In this document: piece by piece, positions 23,633 to 32,316 of the stretch
How positions within the stretch are numbered: position 1 is the first letter of the stretch
Layout of the letters: the number at the start of each line of letters is the position of its first letter
Assembly: GCA_964348665.1 (NCBI GenBank)
Contig: CAYGDP010000004.1
Span: 62,001 to 126,000 of the forward strand
Source: CAYGDP01 sp964348665
Lineage (GTDB): Bacteria; Verrucomicrobiota; Verrucomicrobiia; Palsa-1439; CAYGDP01
DNA: 64,000 nt
Direction of reading: 5' to 3'
The notes under the pieces: generated by a model
Told to the model about the DNA's origin: nothing
Databases searched by the model: none
The model's input: only the letters and a program-made list of their open reading frames with translations
Position numbers and translations under genes: made by a program

Positions 23633-26542
23633 ATGGCAATGCGAAAGCAATATCCGTTCGACTTGATCGAGCCGAAGTGGCAACGCCACTGGGCGGAGCA
23701 CCAGACCTTTGCCGCCAAAGATCCATCCCTCCAAGATTCCAAGACTCCAGCACCCCAAAAACTTTACATTCTTGACATGTTCCCGTATCCGAGCGGCGCG
23801 GGATTGCATGTCGGCCATCCGCTCGGCTATTTTGCCACCGATATCTATAGCCGCTACAAACGGATGCGCGGTTTCAATGTCTTGCATCCGCTCGGCTGGG
23901 ACGCCTTCGGCCTGCCGGCCGAGCAATACGCCATCGAGACCGGCACTCATCCGACGATTACCACCAAGAAAAACATCGAAACATATCGCCGCCAGATCCA
24001 GATGCTTGGCTTGGGCTACGATTGGTCGCGCGAAGTGGATACCACCGACCACGATTACTTCAAATGGACCCAGTGGATTTTTTTGCAGCTCTTTGAGAAT
24101 TATTATGATGGGTGTGAGCACAAGGCAATGCCGGTAACAAATCTGGCTGAAGCCATATCTGGCTCGTCTGCTGGAAACCAGAAATTGGAAAGAAACTTTT
24201 TTCTATCCTCGAAAATAATTGAATTAAGTAGTCATATTAACCTAGAGGGGATGACTTCTGAACAAGCTAAACGCCGTGTTATCACCAACAGTCGACTTGC
24301 CTACGAGGCGGAAAATCCGGTCTGGTGGTGTGACGGTTGCAAGGCGGTGTTGGCAAATGAGGAAGTCGCCAGCGATGGCACGTGTGAGCGGAAAGGCCAC
24401 AAGGAAGTCTATCGCAGACCGTTGCGGCAATGGATTCTCAAAATCACCGCCTACGCCGAGAGGCTGTTAAAGGATTTGGAGCTAGTGGACTGGCCGGAAT
24501 CCATCAAGGAACAACAGCGCAACTGGATTGGACGAAGCGAGGGGGTGGATGTAAAATTCCGAATTTCAAATTTAGAGCGCCCAATTACCATCTTTACCAC
24601 GCGCCCTGATACCCTTTACGGTGCAACCTACATGGTGCTTGCGCCTGAACATCCGTTTGTTGAGGAAATTACGACACATGAACAGCGCAAGGCTGTGGAA
24701 GCATATCGAGCCGAGTGTGCGCGCAAGAGCGAGCTGGAGCGTACTATTCTAGCGAAAGAAAAAACTGGTGTCTTTACTGGAGGCTACGCCATCAATCCCG
24801 TTAGTGAGGAGAAAATCCCAATCTGGATCGCCGATTACGTTATGATAGGCTACGGCACGGGCGCTATCATGGCCGTCCCGGCGCATGACCAACGCGATTT
24901 TGAGTTTGCACAACAACATTCGCTACCGGTTAAAATTGTCGTAAATCCTTTGTATAGGAACTTAGAAGGGTTGAAGCGAGATGCTCAAGATTGGGCAGTC
25001 TCTTGTACTGAAGATGCATCAGAGCGAGAGTTGGCGAGAAAAAATCTTGGTTTTGAAAAAGTCTTTGGTCGTGGTGAAAAGCTTTGGCAAGAAATTTTTG
25101 ATGAGGAAAAAGGGCAATTGAAATTTGCATATGAAGGTGATGGGATATCCGTAAATTCACCTAACGAGTTAGATATTATTGGCCGAGAAGGTGCTTTTTG
25201 TAAAATCAATGGACTTTCAACTACAGAAGCAAAGAAAAAAATCACCGCTTGGCTGGCCGATCGCAGGTTGGGACAGGAGAATGTAAATTACAAGCTCCGT
25301 GATTGGTTGTTTTCCCGACAGCGGTACTGGGGCGAGCCAATTCCGATTGTTCATTGCGAGAAATGCGGGACGGTTTCCATCCCCGAGAACGAACTCCCCC
25401 TGCGATTGCCGGAGATGAAGGATTATTCGCCGAGCGGGACAGCTGAGCCGCCCTTGGCGAAGGCGACGGAATGGGTAAACTGCAAATGTCCGCAGTGCGG
25501 CGCGCCCGCAAAGCGCGAGACCAACACAATGCCGCAGTGGGCGGGGAGTTGCTGGTATTATTTGCGGTACATAGACCCGAAGAACGCCGATGCGTTTTGC
25601 GACAAGTCGAAAGAGAAATATTTCATGCCTGTTGACCTTTATGTCGGCGGGGCAGAGCACGCAGTTTTGCACCTGCTTTACTCACGGTTTTGGCACAAGG
25701 TCCTCTTTGATCTCGGTCACGTCTCGACGCCCGAACCGTTCATGAAGCTGGTCAATCAAGGGATGATCCTCGGCGAGGACGGCCAAAAGATGAGTAAATC
25801 GCGCGGGAACGTGATCAATCCCGACGATTTTGTGCGCGATTACGGCGCGGATACGTTGCGGTCGTTTGAGATGTTCCTTGGGCCGCTGGATCAACTGAAG
25901 CCGTGGAGCACGCGTAACGTCGAGGGCGTCTATCGGTTTCTGGGGCGCGTTTGGAGGCTTTTCATTGACGAGGAGAGCCTGCGCGCGTTGGAAGAGGGGC
26001 AGATCCTCGGCAAAAATCCGGATGAACTGCTCGCGTCGCTCAAGCTGTCGGCGTCCATTGTGGATATCGAGCCGACGCCCGCGCAGAAGAAGCTTTTGCA
26101 CGCGACGATCAAGGCGGTGACCAAAGACATCGAGGCGCTTTCGTTCAACACTTGCATCGCGCGCCTGATGGAGTTCATGAACGAAGCGACGACGTGGGAA
26201 AAAAGGCCACGCGCAGTACTGGAGCCGTTCGTGTTGTTGCTGTCTCCCTTTGCTCCGCATTTGTGCGAGGAGTTATGGGAAAAGCTTGGTCGTGCCGAGT
26301 CGCTTGCCCACGAGCCGTGGCCGCAATATGACGAGTCGTTTCTGGTTGAGAAAACCGTCACGGTCGTGCTGCAAGTGAACGGCAAGGTGCGCGAAAAGGT
26401 CGAAGTGGCATCAGGTTTGGGCGAAGAAGAGCTTAAGCAACTTGCATTGGCCAATCCAAAAGTTCTGGCGATGATCGAGGGCAAACAGGTGAAGAAGATC
26501 ATTGTTGTGCCGAACAAGCTGGTGAACGTGGTGGCAGCGTGA
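23633..26542 (+). CDS. leuS: Leucyl-tRNA synthetase with lineage-specific insertions
   Basis: This enzyme charges tRNA-Leu. The class I signature GLHVGHPLGY and the KMSKS loop (K719) are present. So are the editing domain (TIFTTRPDTLYGATYMVLAPEH, then GTGAIMAVPAHDQRDFEFA), the catalytic core (LFSRQRYWGEPIPIVHCEKC), and the C-terminal VLQVNGKVREKVEV. At 969 residues it is about 100 longer than common bacterial LeuS. The extra length is in two AT-rich stretches: residues about 163-215 (24119-24290) and about 436-510 (24940-25160). Short heptamer arrays encode FRISNLE (24556-24576) and LQDSKTPAPQ (23729-23757). No frameshift is seen, so it is probably active. Confidence 0.96.
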   Translation: MAMRKQYPFDLIEPKWQRHWAEHQTFAAKDPSLQDSKTPAPQKLYILDMFPYPSGAGLHVGHPLGYFATDIYSRYKRMRGFNVLHPLGWDAFGLPAEQYAIETGTHPTITTKKNIETYRRQIQMLGLGYDWSREVDTTDHDYFKWTQWIFLQLFENYYDGCEHKAMPVTNLAEAISGSSAGNQKLERNFFLSSKIIELSSHINLEGMTSEQAKRRVITNSRLAYEAENPVWWCDGCKAVLANEEVASDGTCERKGHKEVYRRPLRQWILKITAYAERLLKDLELVDWPESIKEQQRNWIGRSEGVDVKFRISNLERPITIFTTRPDTLYGATYMVLAPEHPFVEEITTHEQRKAVEAYRAECARKSELERTILAKEKTGVFTGGYAINPVSEEKIPIWIADYVMIGYGTGAIMAVPAHDQRDFEFAQQHSLPVKIVVNPLYRNLEGLKRDAQDWAVSCTEDASERELARKNLGFEKVFGRGEKLWQEIFDEEKGQLKFAYEGDGISVNSPNELDIIGREGAFCKINGLSTTEAKKKITAWLADRRLGQENVNYKLRDWLFSRQRYWGEPIPIVHCEKCGTVSIPENELPLRLPEMKDYSPSGTAEPPLAKATEWVNCKCPQCGAPAKRETNTMPQWAGSCWYYLRYIDPKNADAFCDKSKEKYFMPVDLYVGGAEHAVLHLLYSRFWHKVLFDLGHVSTPEPFMKLVNQGMILGEDGQKMSKSRGNVINPDDFVRDYGADTLRSFEMFLGPLDQLKPWSTRNVEGVYRFLGRVWRLFIDEESLRALEEGQILGKNPDELLASLKLSASIVDIEPTPAQKKLLHATIKAVTKDIEALSFNTCIARLMEFMNEATTWEKRPRAVLEPFVLLLSPFAPHLCEELWEKLGRAESLAHEPWPQYDESFLVEKTVTVVLQVNGKVREKVEVASGLGEEELKQLALANPKVLAMIEGKQVKKIIVVPNKLVNVVAA
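24556..24576. repeat. Three heptamers inside leuS
   Basis: ATTCCGA, ATTTCAA and ATTTAGA stand in seven-base phase at 24556-24576. Twenty-one bases equal seven codons, so the reading frame (FRISNLE) is preserved just before the conserved editing-domain block. Confidence 0.75.
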
Positions 26543-26550
26543 AGAAAAAA

Positions 26551-26732
26551 CCCAAACTCCAAAACCCAAGCACCAAAGAAATCCCAAGCCTCAAACGGCG
26601 GAGGGCAGGGTGTTGTAGAGCGACACTTCTCCGGCGTGGCGATGCGCTCGGACTGCAACATAATACGTTTTATGGTTTTGAAAATTGGAACTTGGTTATT
26701 TTCTGGGGTTTGGTGATTGATGCTTGTAGTTT
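26551..26732. repeat. Heptamer arrays in opposite orientations around a short core, after leuS
   Basis: The left part (26551-26592) reads CCCAAAC, TCCAAAA, CCCAAGC, ACCAAAG, AAATCCC, AAGCCTC in seven-base steps. The right part (about 26674-26732) holds the opposite-strand words TTGGAACTTGG and GGGGTTTGGTGATTGATGC. About 80 bases lie between them. The interval 26543-26744 has no credible gene; a 72-codon frame over it is only a read of the repeats. It looks like a MITE-like or repeat-scar element. Confidence 0.6.
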
Positions 26733-26744
26733 CAGCGGAGCGTC

Positions 26745-26888
26745 ATGTTTAGCCTGACGAAACAGGAGCGGCGGCTGGTGGGATTTGTGATCGCGGCCTT
26801 GCTCGTGGGGTCGGCGGTGCGGTATTATCGCGCGGCTCAGGCGAAACCCGAACTTGTGCAACCGAAAATTGAATCGAAAATAAAATGA
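26745..26888 (+). CDS. Small membrane protein, 47 residues, coupled to the Minf_1886-type gene
   Basis: ATG 26745 begins MFSLTKQERRLVGFVIAALL, continuing VGSAVRYYRAAQAKPELVQP and a Lys-rich end. It has one transmembrane helix with a basic N-terminal segment and a short charged tail. Its stop overlaps the following ATG as ATGA, which supports a real gene. The start MFSLTKQER resembles small proteins and ComEA-like leaders I recall from Verrucomicrobia, but I cannot name a family with confidence. Function unknown. Confidence 0.65.
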   Translation: MFSLTKQERRLVGFVIAALLVGSAVRYYRAAQAKPELVQPKIESKIK

Positions 26889-27325
26889 GACGAGAAGAAA
26901 TTGAAGAAAAACTGGAGCAGATCTTGCGCGACGATGATCGGTACGCCCGTGAGGCGTATGATTTTGTAGGCGAAGCGCTGGAATTCACGATGCAGCTGTT
27001 GAAAAAGCCGGACAAAGGCCCGGATCGGCACGTGAGCGGCCAGGAGTTGCTGGATGGCGTCCGCCAATTCGCGCTGAAACAATACGGGCCGATGACCAAG
27101 GAAGTGCTGGCTCATTGGGGTGTTCGTCGGTGCGAAGATTTCGGCGAGATCGTCTTTAATCTGGTCGAGAAACAGGTGCTCGGCAAGACCGATAAAGATA
27201 CGAGGGCGGATTTTGCGAGCGGATATGATTTTGACGATGCGTTCGTGAAACCGTTCGCGCCGCAGCGTCGCCGACATGCTCATTCGCGTGGGGCATCCGA
27301 AGAGCGCGCGAGGAGAAAAAATTAG
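26885..27325 (+). CDS. Minf_1886 family protein (Verrucomicrobia/Planctomycetes-restricted)
   Basis: The protein has 146 residues. The family-typical beginning is seen as EEKLEQILRDDDRYAREAYD then FVGEALEFT. GQELLDGVRQFALKQYGPMT, HWGVRRCEDFGEIVFNLVE and the AspPhe-rich end also match. The family (TIGR04138 as I recall it) is known only from Verrucomicrobia and Planctomycetes, is probably cytoplasmic, and has no assigned function. The last 15 residues are basic and unconserved. This is the best lineage marker in the window. Confidence 0.88.
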   Translation: MRREEIEEKLEQILRDDDRYAREAYDFVGEALEFTMQLLKKPDKGPDRHVSGQELLDGVRQFALKQYGPMTKEVLAHWGVRRCEDFGEIVFNLVEKQVLGKTDKDTRADFASGYDFDDAFVKPFAPQRRRHAHSRGASEERARRKN

Positions 27326-27334
27326 GAGGCCAAA

Positions 27335-29944
27335 ATGAAACGACTTATTGCAGGCGTTGTGATTGTTGTCGCGACAGCATCGGCAAGCGACGGGAACGAT
27401 GCACCTGTGCGCCGCACAGTTCTCGATAACGGGTTGGTGGTGATTACCAAGGAAGATCATCGCGCGCCGGTCGTATCCGTGCAGGTCTGGGTGCGCACGG
27501 GCAGCATCCATGAGGGCGACCGACTCGGCGCGGGTTTGTCGCATATCCTCGAACACATGCTTTTCAAGGGCACTCCAAGCCGGCCGGTCTCGCAATTCGC
27601 GCGAGATGTCGAGGCCATCGGCGGTTCGACCAACGCCTACACCAATTACGATCGCACGGTATACTATATTGACGCGCCGGCCGACGGAAATCGTCCGGGA
27701 ACGAATCACGGCACAATGACCGCGCTCGAAATCCTGGCCGACTCGATCCAAAACTCCACGCTCGACGCGACGGAATATGAAAGGGAAATGGAAGTTGTTC
27801 GCCGCGAGCAAGCAATGGGCAACGACGATCCGAATCGGCGGTTGTTCAAGCTTCTTTACTCGACCGCCTACACGCAGCATCCCTTTCGACATCCGGTCAT
27901 CGGTTATCGCGAAGTCTATGACCGGTTTGGGCGCGAGGCGGCTCTGGATTACTACCGTAAACGATACGCGCCGAACAATATGCACGTCGTTGTGGTCGGC
28001 GCCATTGACGCTACGAAGGTCGAGGCGAAGGTTCGTGATCTTTTCAAAGATTACAAACGAGCCGCGATCGCGCCTGTTTTTCTACCTCCCGAACCGGCGC
28101 AAACCGGGCCGCGCCGGCGCGATGAAGAAATGCCGACACTGACATTGTCTCGTGTCCAGATCGGTTTTCACACGGTCAATGTCCGGCATCCGGACGCGCC
28201 CGCGCTTGACGTCCTGGCGATTGTCGCCGGGGACGGCCGCAGTTCGCGGCTCTATCGCGAGTTGCGCGAGAAACTAAAGCTCGTCCACTCCATTGGCGCG
28301 TATTCGAACACGCCCGCCGAGCCCGGACTCTTCGCCATCAGTCTGTCGTGTGACGCCGACAAGCGTGCCGATGCCGAGACTGCGTCGCTGGCGGAACTGC
28401 GTAAATTTTCAAACCCGCTTATTACTACCGACGAACTGCGCAAGGCGATTCAGAAATCTGTCGCCGACAATCTGGCGTCACGGAAGACGATGAGTGGGCA
28501 GGCGAGCGATTTTGGGAATAGCGAACTGATTGTCGATGATCCCTTGTTCTCCGATCATTATCTTGAAGCGCTCAAGCGAGTGACTCGCGAGGACGTTCGT
28601 CGGGTTGCCAGGGCTTATTTGCGTGACGAAAATCGCACGATTGTGAGCTTGAATCCGCCCAATACGCTGAAAAAGGCTGAAATCGCCACCGCGAAACACG
28701 TCGACCCGGAAATCCAGAAGATTGAATTTCCCAACGGCATGAAATTGCTCATTCGTGAAGATCATCGTTTGCCGTTTGTGAACCTTGTGACGGTTTGCAA
28801 GGGAGGGTTGCTCGCCGAGACAGAAGAGTCGAACGGCGTTACTGCCCTGATGGCAAGCACACTTGTCAAAGGCACCAAATCACGATCCGCCGAGCAGATT
28901 GCCGACGCGATCGAATCGGTCGGAGGCAGTCTAAGCGCAAGCGGGGGACAAAGCAGTTTCAGCATCAGCGCTGAAGTGTTGGGAGAAAACTTTGACCTCG
29001 GTTTCGATCTTTGGAGCGATGTGATCCTGAATCCGACATTCCCCGCTGACGCGCTGGAGCGCGAGCGCGTGTCACAACTGGCCAGCATCCGCCAACAGCA
29101 GGAAGCGATCATGACCGTTGCCGGTCAAACGCTTCGACAATCCATCTTCGGCACGCATCCGTACCGGTTTGACGCGATTGGCACGGAAGCGAGCGTGAAG
29201 AAACTGACACGGGAACATGTCGCAAAATTTCATCAGACCTATTGCGCGCCCAACAACATGGTCATCGCGATTTTTGGCGATGTGAACGCCGCCCGCGTTC
29301 GCGCGGCTGTGGAGAAGAAATTTGGCGGCTGGCAGTCGCGCGCGCCGGAATTACCGAAGCATTCGCAAACGCCGCTTTCCAAAGTGGACCGTCGCTCGAA
29401 AGATTTGCCGAAAGAACAGGCGGTATTGCTGGTGGGATTCAATGGAATCAATTTATTTAGTCCAGATCGGGATGCGCTGGCGGTGTTGACCGAGGTGATG
29501 GGCGGAATGGGGTCACGCTTGTTCGTGCGGTTACGGGATGAGTTGGGGCTGTGTTATTACACGGGCGCCCAGCAGACTGTTGGATTGGACGCCGGTGTTT
29601 ATTATTTCTACGTGGGCACGGTGCCGCAAAAAATCGAATTGTGCGAAGCGGAGATTCAGAAACAGATTGCCCGGTTGCGGGACGAACCGGTAAGCGACGA
29701 CGAATTGGCTCGCGCGAAATCGGCGCAGATTGGCGGGTACAAGATGAGTTTGCAAAGCAATGGCGGGCTGGCAAGCGGCTGTGCGCTGGATGAATTGTAC
29801 GGGCTGGGATTTAAGTTCTATCAATCATTGCCCGACCGCGTCGTTCGTGTGACGGCTGACCAGATTCAGGCGGCGGCAAGAAAATACTTTCGCACGGACG
29901 CCTATGCGGTTATTGTGGTGCGCCGCGAACCAAAGAAAGAATAA
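27335..29944 (+). CDS. M16 family zinc protease, two-domain fused form, exported
   Basis: The 869 residues start with a signal peptide (MKRLIAGVVIVVATASAS). The active N-terminal half carries the inverted zinc motif H70-x-x-E73-H74 in GLSHILEHMLFKGT, followed by the helix with MEVVRREQAMGNDDPNRR that supplies the third ligand. The C-terminal half (from about residue 450, EIQKIEFPNGMKLLIREDHR) repeats the fold without an HxxEH motif. So both halves of the heterodimeric bacterial M16 pair are fused in one chain. AGGAGG precedes the start. It probably degrades small peptides in the periplasm. Confidence 0.93.
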   Translation: MKRLIAGVVIVVATASASDGNDAPVRRTVLDNGLVVITKEDHRAPVVSVQVWVRTGSIHEGDRLGAGLSHILEHMLFKGTPSRPVSQFARDVEAIGGSTNAYTNYDRTVYYIDAPADGNRPGTNHGTMTALEILADSIQNSTLDATEYEREMEVVRREQAMGNDDPNRRLFKLLYSTAYTQHPFRHPVIGYREVYDRFGREAALDYYRKRYAPNNMHVVVVGAIDATKVEAKVRDLFKDYKRAAIAPVFLPPEPAQTGPRRRDEEMPTLTLSRVQIGFHTVNVRHPDAPALDVLAIVAGDGRSSRLYRELREKLKLVHSIGAYSNTPAEPGLFAISLSCDADKRADAETASLAELRKFSNPLITTDELRKAIQKSVADNLASRKTMSGQASDFGNSELIVDDPLFSDHYLEALKRVTREDVRRVARAYLRDENRTIVSLNPPNTLKKAEIATAKHVDPEIQKIEFPNGMKLLIREDHRLPFVNLVTVCKGGLLAETEESNGVTALMASTLVKGTKSRSAEQIADAIESVGGSLSASGGQSSFSISAEVLGENFDLGFDLWSDVILNPTFPADALERERVSQLASIRQQQEAIMTVAGQTLRQSIFGTHPYRFDAIGTEASVKKLTREHVAKFHQTYCAPNNMVIAIFGDVNAARVRAAVEKKFGGWQSRAPELPKHSQTPLSKVDRRSKDLPKEQAVLLVGFNGINLFSPDRDALAVLTEVMGGMGSRLFVRLRDELGLCYYTGAQQTVGLDAGVYYFYVGTVPQKIELCEAEIQKQIARLRDEPVSDDELARAKSAQIGGYKMSLQSNGGLASGCALDELYGLGFKFYQSLPDRVVRVTADQIQAAARKYFRTDAYAVIVVRREPKKE

Positions 29945-29947
29945 TCT

Positions 29948-30433
29948 ATGGCAGAAATCCAAAGACAACGCGACCCGAACGAAGAAATGGTGCTCAAAGA
30001 GTTGTTCGTCCATGTCGTCACCATGTTCTCCAGCACGGCGATGCAGGCGCTCGGTAAAATCCCCAATCCGATGACCGGCAAACCCGAAGTCAGCCTCGAA
30101 ACAGCGCAAACGATGATCGCGTTGCTCGAAATGTTGTACGTGAAGACGGAAGGCAATCTTGACAAGGAAGAGGATCACTTGATCAAAAATGCCATTGGCA
30201 GTTTGCAATTGATGTTTGTGGACGAAATCGAGTCTCTCAAGAAACAGGGCGTACTCGGACCCGATCCGTCCAAGACGCACCTGACCGAGAATGGAAGCGA
30301 AGTCGCCGGCGTCGCAACGCCGAATCCAGAGAAGCCGTCGGACCAGCCCGCGCACGCCCCTGAATCAAAACCTGCGCCGGACGTCAAACCCGCAGACGAG
30401 ACGCGCAAACGGTTCACCAAAAAATACGAGTAG
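29948..30433 (+). CDS. DUF1844 domain protein
   Basis: This 161-residue protein has a DUF1844-like core: FVHVVTMFSSTAMQALGKIP, then PEVSLETAQTMIALLEMLYV, then the DKEEDHLIKNAIGSLQLMFV block. The C-terminal 60 residues are Pro-, Lys- and Asp-rich and probably disordered. It begins three bases after the M16 gene and ends two bases before the DUF1080 gene, so the three are one operon. Function unknown in the family. Confidence 0.85.
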   Translation: MAEIQRQRDPNEEMVLKELFVHVVTMFSSTAMQALGKIPNPMTGKPEVSLETAQTMIALLEMLYVKTEGNLDKEEDHLIKNAIGSLQLMFVDEIESLKKQGVLGPDPSKTHLTENGSEVAGVATPNPEKPSDQPAHAPESKPAPDVKPADETRKRFTKKYE

Positions 30434-30435
30434 AA

Positions 30436-31071
30436 ATGAAAACGACCTTTTGGGTTGCCCTTCTTTTGTTTGCGCTCCCGCTTTGCGCTGACGAGAAGAA
30501 ACCTAGAAAATCGACGGAAACGGACTGGACGCCGCTCTTTGACGGCAAATCCCTCAAGGGTTGGACAATCCCGGATTTTTCCCTGAAAGGCGACGTCGAG
30601 GTCAAAAACAACCAGATCATCATCGGGATGGGAGACACACTTTCAGGCGTGCTGTACGATGGCGACGTTCCCAAATCGAACTACGAAATCAGTCTCGACA
30701 CGATGCGGCTGGATGGCCATGATTTTTTTTGCGGATTGACCTTTCCGGTGGGGGATGTCTCGGTCACGCTGGTCGTAGGCGGATGGGGTGGGGCAACAGT
30801 CGGCATTTCCAGTATTGACGGCAACGATGCCTCCGAAAATGAAACCACCAAATATGTCAGTTTTGACTCGAACAAGTGGTATCGTGTTCGTGTCCGCGTG
30901 ACAAAGGAAAAAATCGAGGCGTGGCTCGATGACGACAAAATCGTGGACGTCGCCATAAAAGGCAAAACCCTGAGTATGCGTCCGGGCGAGATTGAAAAAG
31001 CGCAGCCATTCAGTATTTCCACCTTTCGCACAAAAGCCGCGCTGAAGGATATTCGGATACGAAAGCTGTGA
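30436..31071 (+). CDS. DUF1080 (3-keto-disaccharide hydrolase-like) secreted protein
   Basis: The N-terminal signal peptide (TFWVALLLFALPLCADEK) is followed by the family signature WTPLFDGKSLKGWTIPDFSL. The rest is a LamG/concanavalin-like beta sandwich ending FRTKAALKDIRIRKL. DUF1080 proteins are very abundant in Verrucomicrobia and Planctomycetes; some act on 3-keto-glycosides, others may only bind sugars. I see no proof of catalysis here. It is joined to the next gene by a GTGA overlap. Confidence 0.88.
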   Translation: MKTTFWVALLLFALPLCADEKKPRKSTETDWTPLFDGKSLKGWTIPDFSLKGDVEVKNNQIIIGMGDTLSGVLYDGDVPKSNYEISLDTMRLDGHDFFCGLTFPVGDVSVTLVVGGWGGATVGISSIDGNDASENETTKYVSFDSNKWYRVRVRVTKEKIEAWLDDDKIVDVAIKGKTLSMRPGEIEKAQPFSISTFRTKAALKDIRIRKL

Positions 31072-32285
31072 ATACTCGATTTCTGGCACTCTTCACCGCC
31101 GCCTCCCTTCTTGGGACAGCGTTTACCCAGGAATGGACGCGATTCCGGGGGTCGAACGGGTCGGGCGTAAGCGCCGCGACGACCGTTCCCGTCCAGTGGA
31201 CCGATGCCGAGATCAATTGGAAAACCATCGTTGGTTATGGACACTCGTCGCCCGTGCTGTGGGGGAAGAAAATCTTTCTTACCAGTTGCGAGCTGGACTC
31301 GTCGAAACGCGCGATCCTTTGTCTCGATGCTGACACCGGCAAATCGCTCTGGAAAAAAGAGTACCCGGTCGCGATGTACCGTCAGCATAAACTCAATGCA
31401 TTTGCGTCCTCTTCGCCTACGGTGGATGCCGATCGGGTTTATGTGTACTGGTCAACCCCGGAGTCGTATGCCGTAATCGCACTCGATCATACTGGTAAAG
31501 AAGTTTGGACGCGTGACCTTGGCCCCTTCGCCGCACAACACGGCAGCGGAGCGTCGCCGATTTTGGTCGGCGATGTTCTTGTTGTAGCGAAAGATGCCGA
31601 GAGCGGCAAGAGCGCGCTATTCGGATTGGACGCGCGGACGGGCGCGACCCGTTGGCAGGTTGACCGCGTCGGCGACAGCGCAGCCTATTCGACGCCATGC
31701 GTATTTGAACATGAGAAAAGCAAAGCACAGATTGTTTTTACCAGCCGCAATCATGGCTTCACCAGCCTCGACCCAACGACCGGTAAATCGAACTGGGAAC
31801 TGGCAAACGTGTTTGGCCGTCGGGTTGTCGCATCACCCGTCGCGTTTGGCGACATGCTCGTTGGCCAGTGCGGGGAAGGCCCTAATGGCACGCAGGTAGT
31901 CGCCGTGCGCTGCGCCAGCGAGCCAAAGATTGCGTGGGAACTCAAACAGACAATTCCCTATGTACCAACGCCGCTGGTGAAAGATGGGCTGATGTATCTT
32001 TGGAAGGAGAACGGCACGGTTCGATGCCTACGCGCCACGACGGGTGAATCGGTTTGGGAGGAAAAGCTAGGCGGAAATTATTACAGCTCACCGATTTGGG
32101 TCGGCGGCAGAATTTACAACATCTCGTTGCAAGGTGAAGTGGTTGTTTTGGCCGCCGGCGAAAAATTCGAGTTGCTGGCGCGCAACACTCTTAGCGAAGG
32201 CAGCCACGCCACTCCAGCCGTTGCAGGTGGAGTAATGTTCGTCCGCACGTTCACGCACCTAACCTCCATTGGGGGAAAGAAATAG
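31068..32285 (+). CDS. PQQ-binding-like beta-propeller protein, exported
   Basis: The GTG start at 31068 overlaps the DUF1080 stop as GTGA, and the first 20 residues form a signal peptide (TRFLALFTAASLLGTAFTQE). The 405 residues begin WTRFRGSNGSGVSAATTVP. They contain several propeller blades with the Asp-x-x-Thr-Gly-x-x-x-Trp pattern (DADTGKSLWKKEY, DARTGATRWQV, DPTTGKSNWEL, RATTGESVWEEKL). Such proteins in this lineage are seldom dehydrogenases; a BamB-like binding role is equally possible. No catalytic or PQQ-site residues can be assigned with confidence. Confidence 0.88.
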   Translation: MNTRFLALFTAASLLGTAFTQEWTRFRGSNGSGVSAATTVPVQWTDAEINWKTIVGYGHSSPVLWGKKIFLTSCELDSSKRAILCLDADTGKSLWKKEYPVAMYRQHKLNAFASSSPTVDADRVYVYWSTPESYAVIALDHTGKEVWTRDLGPFAAQHGSGASPILVGDVLVVAKDAESGKSALFGLDARTGATRWQVDRVGDSAAYSTPCVFEHEKSKAQIVFTSRNHGFTSLDPTTGKSNWELANVFGRRVVASPVAFGDMLVGQCGEGPNGTQVVAVRCASEPKIAWELKQTIPYVPTPLVKDGLMYLWKENGTVRCLRATTGESVWEEKLGGNYYSSPIWVGGRIYNISLQGEVVVLAAGEKFELLARNTLSEGSHATPAVAGGVMFVRTFTHLTSIGGKK

Positions 32286-32316
32286 TAGGTTTAGAATATA
32301 CGCTTTAGCTATTGTT

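Noticed and set aside
26539..26757. 72-codon frame after leuS
   Set aside because: It is a translation of the heptamer repeats and has no conserved features.
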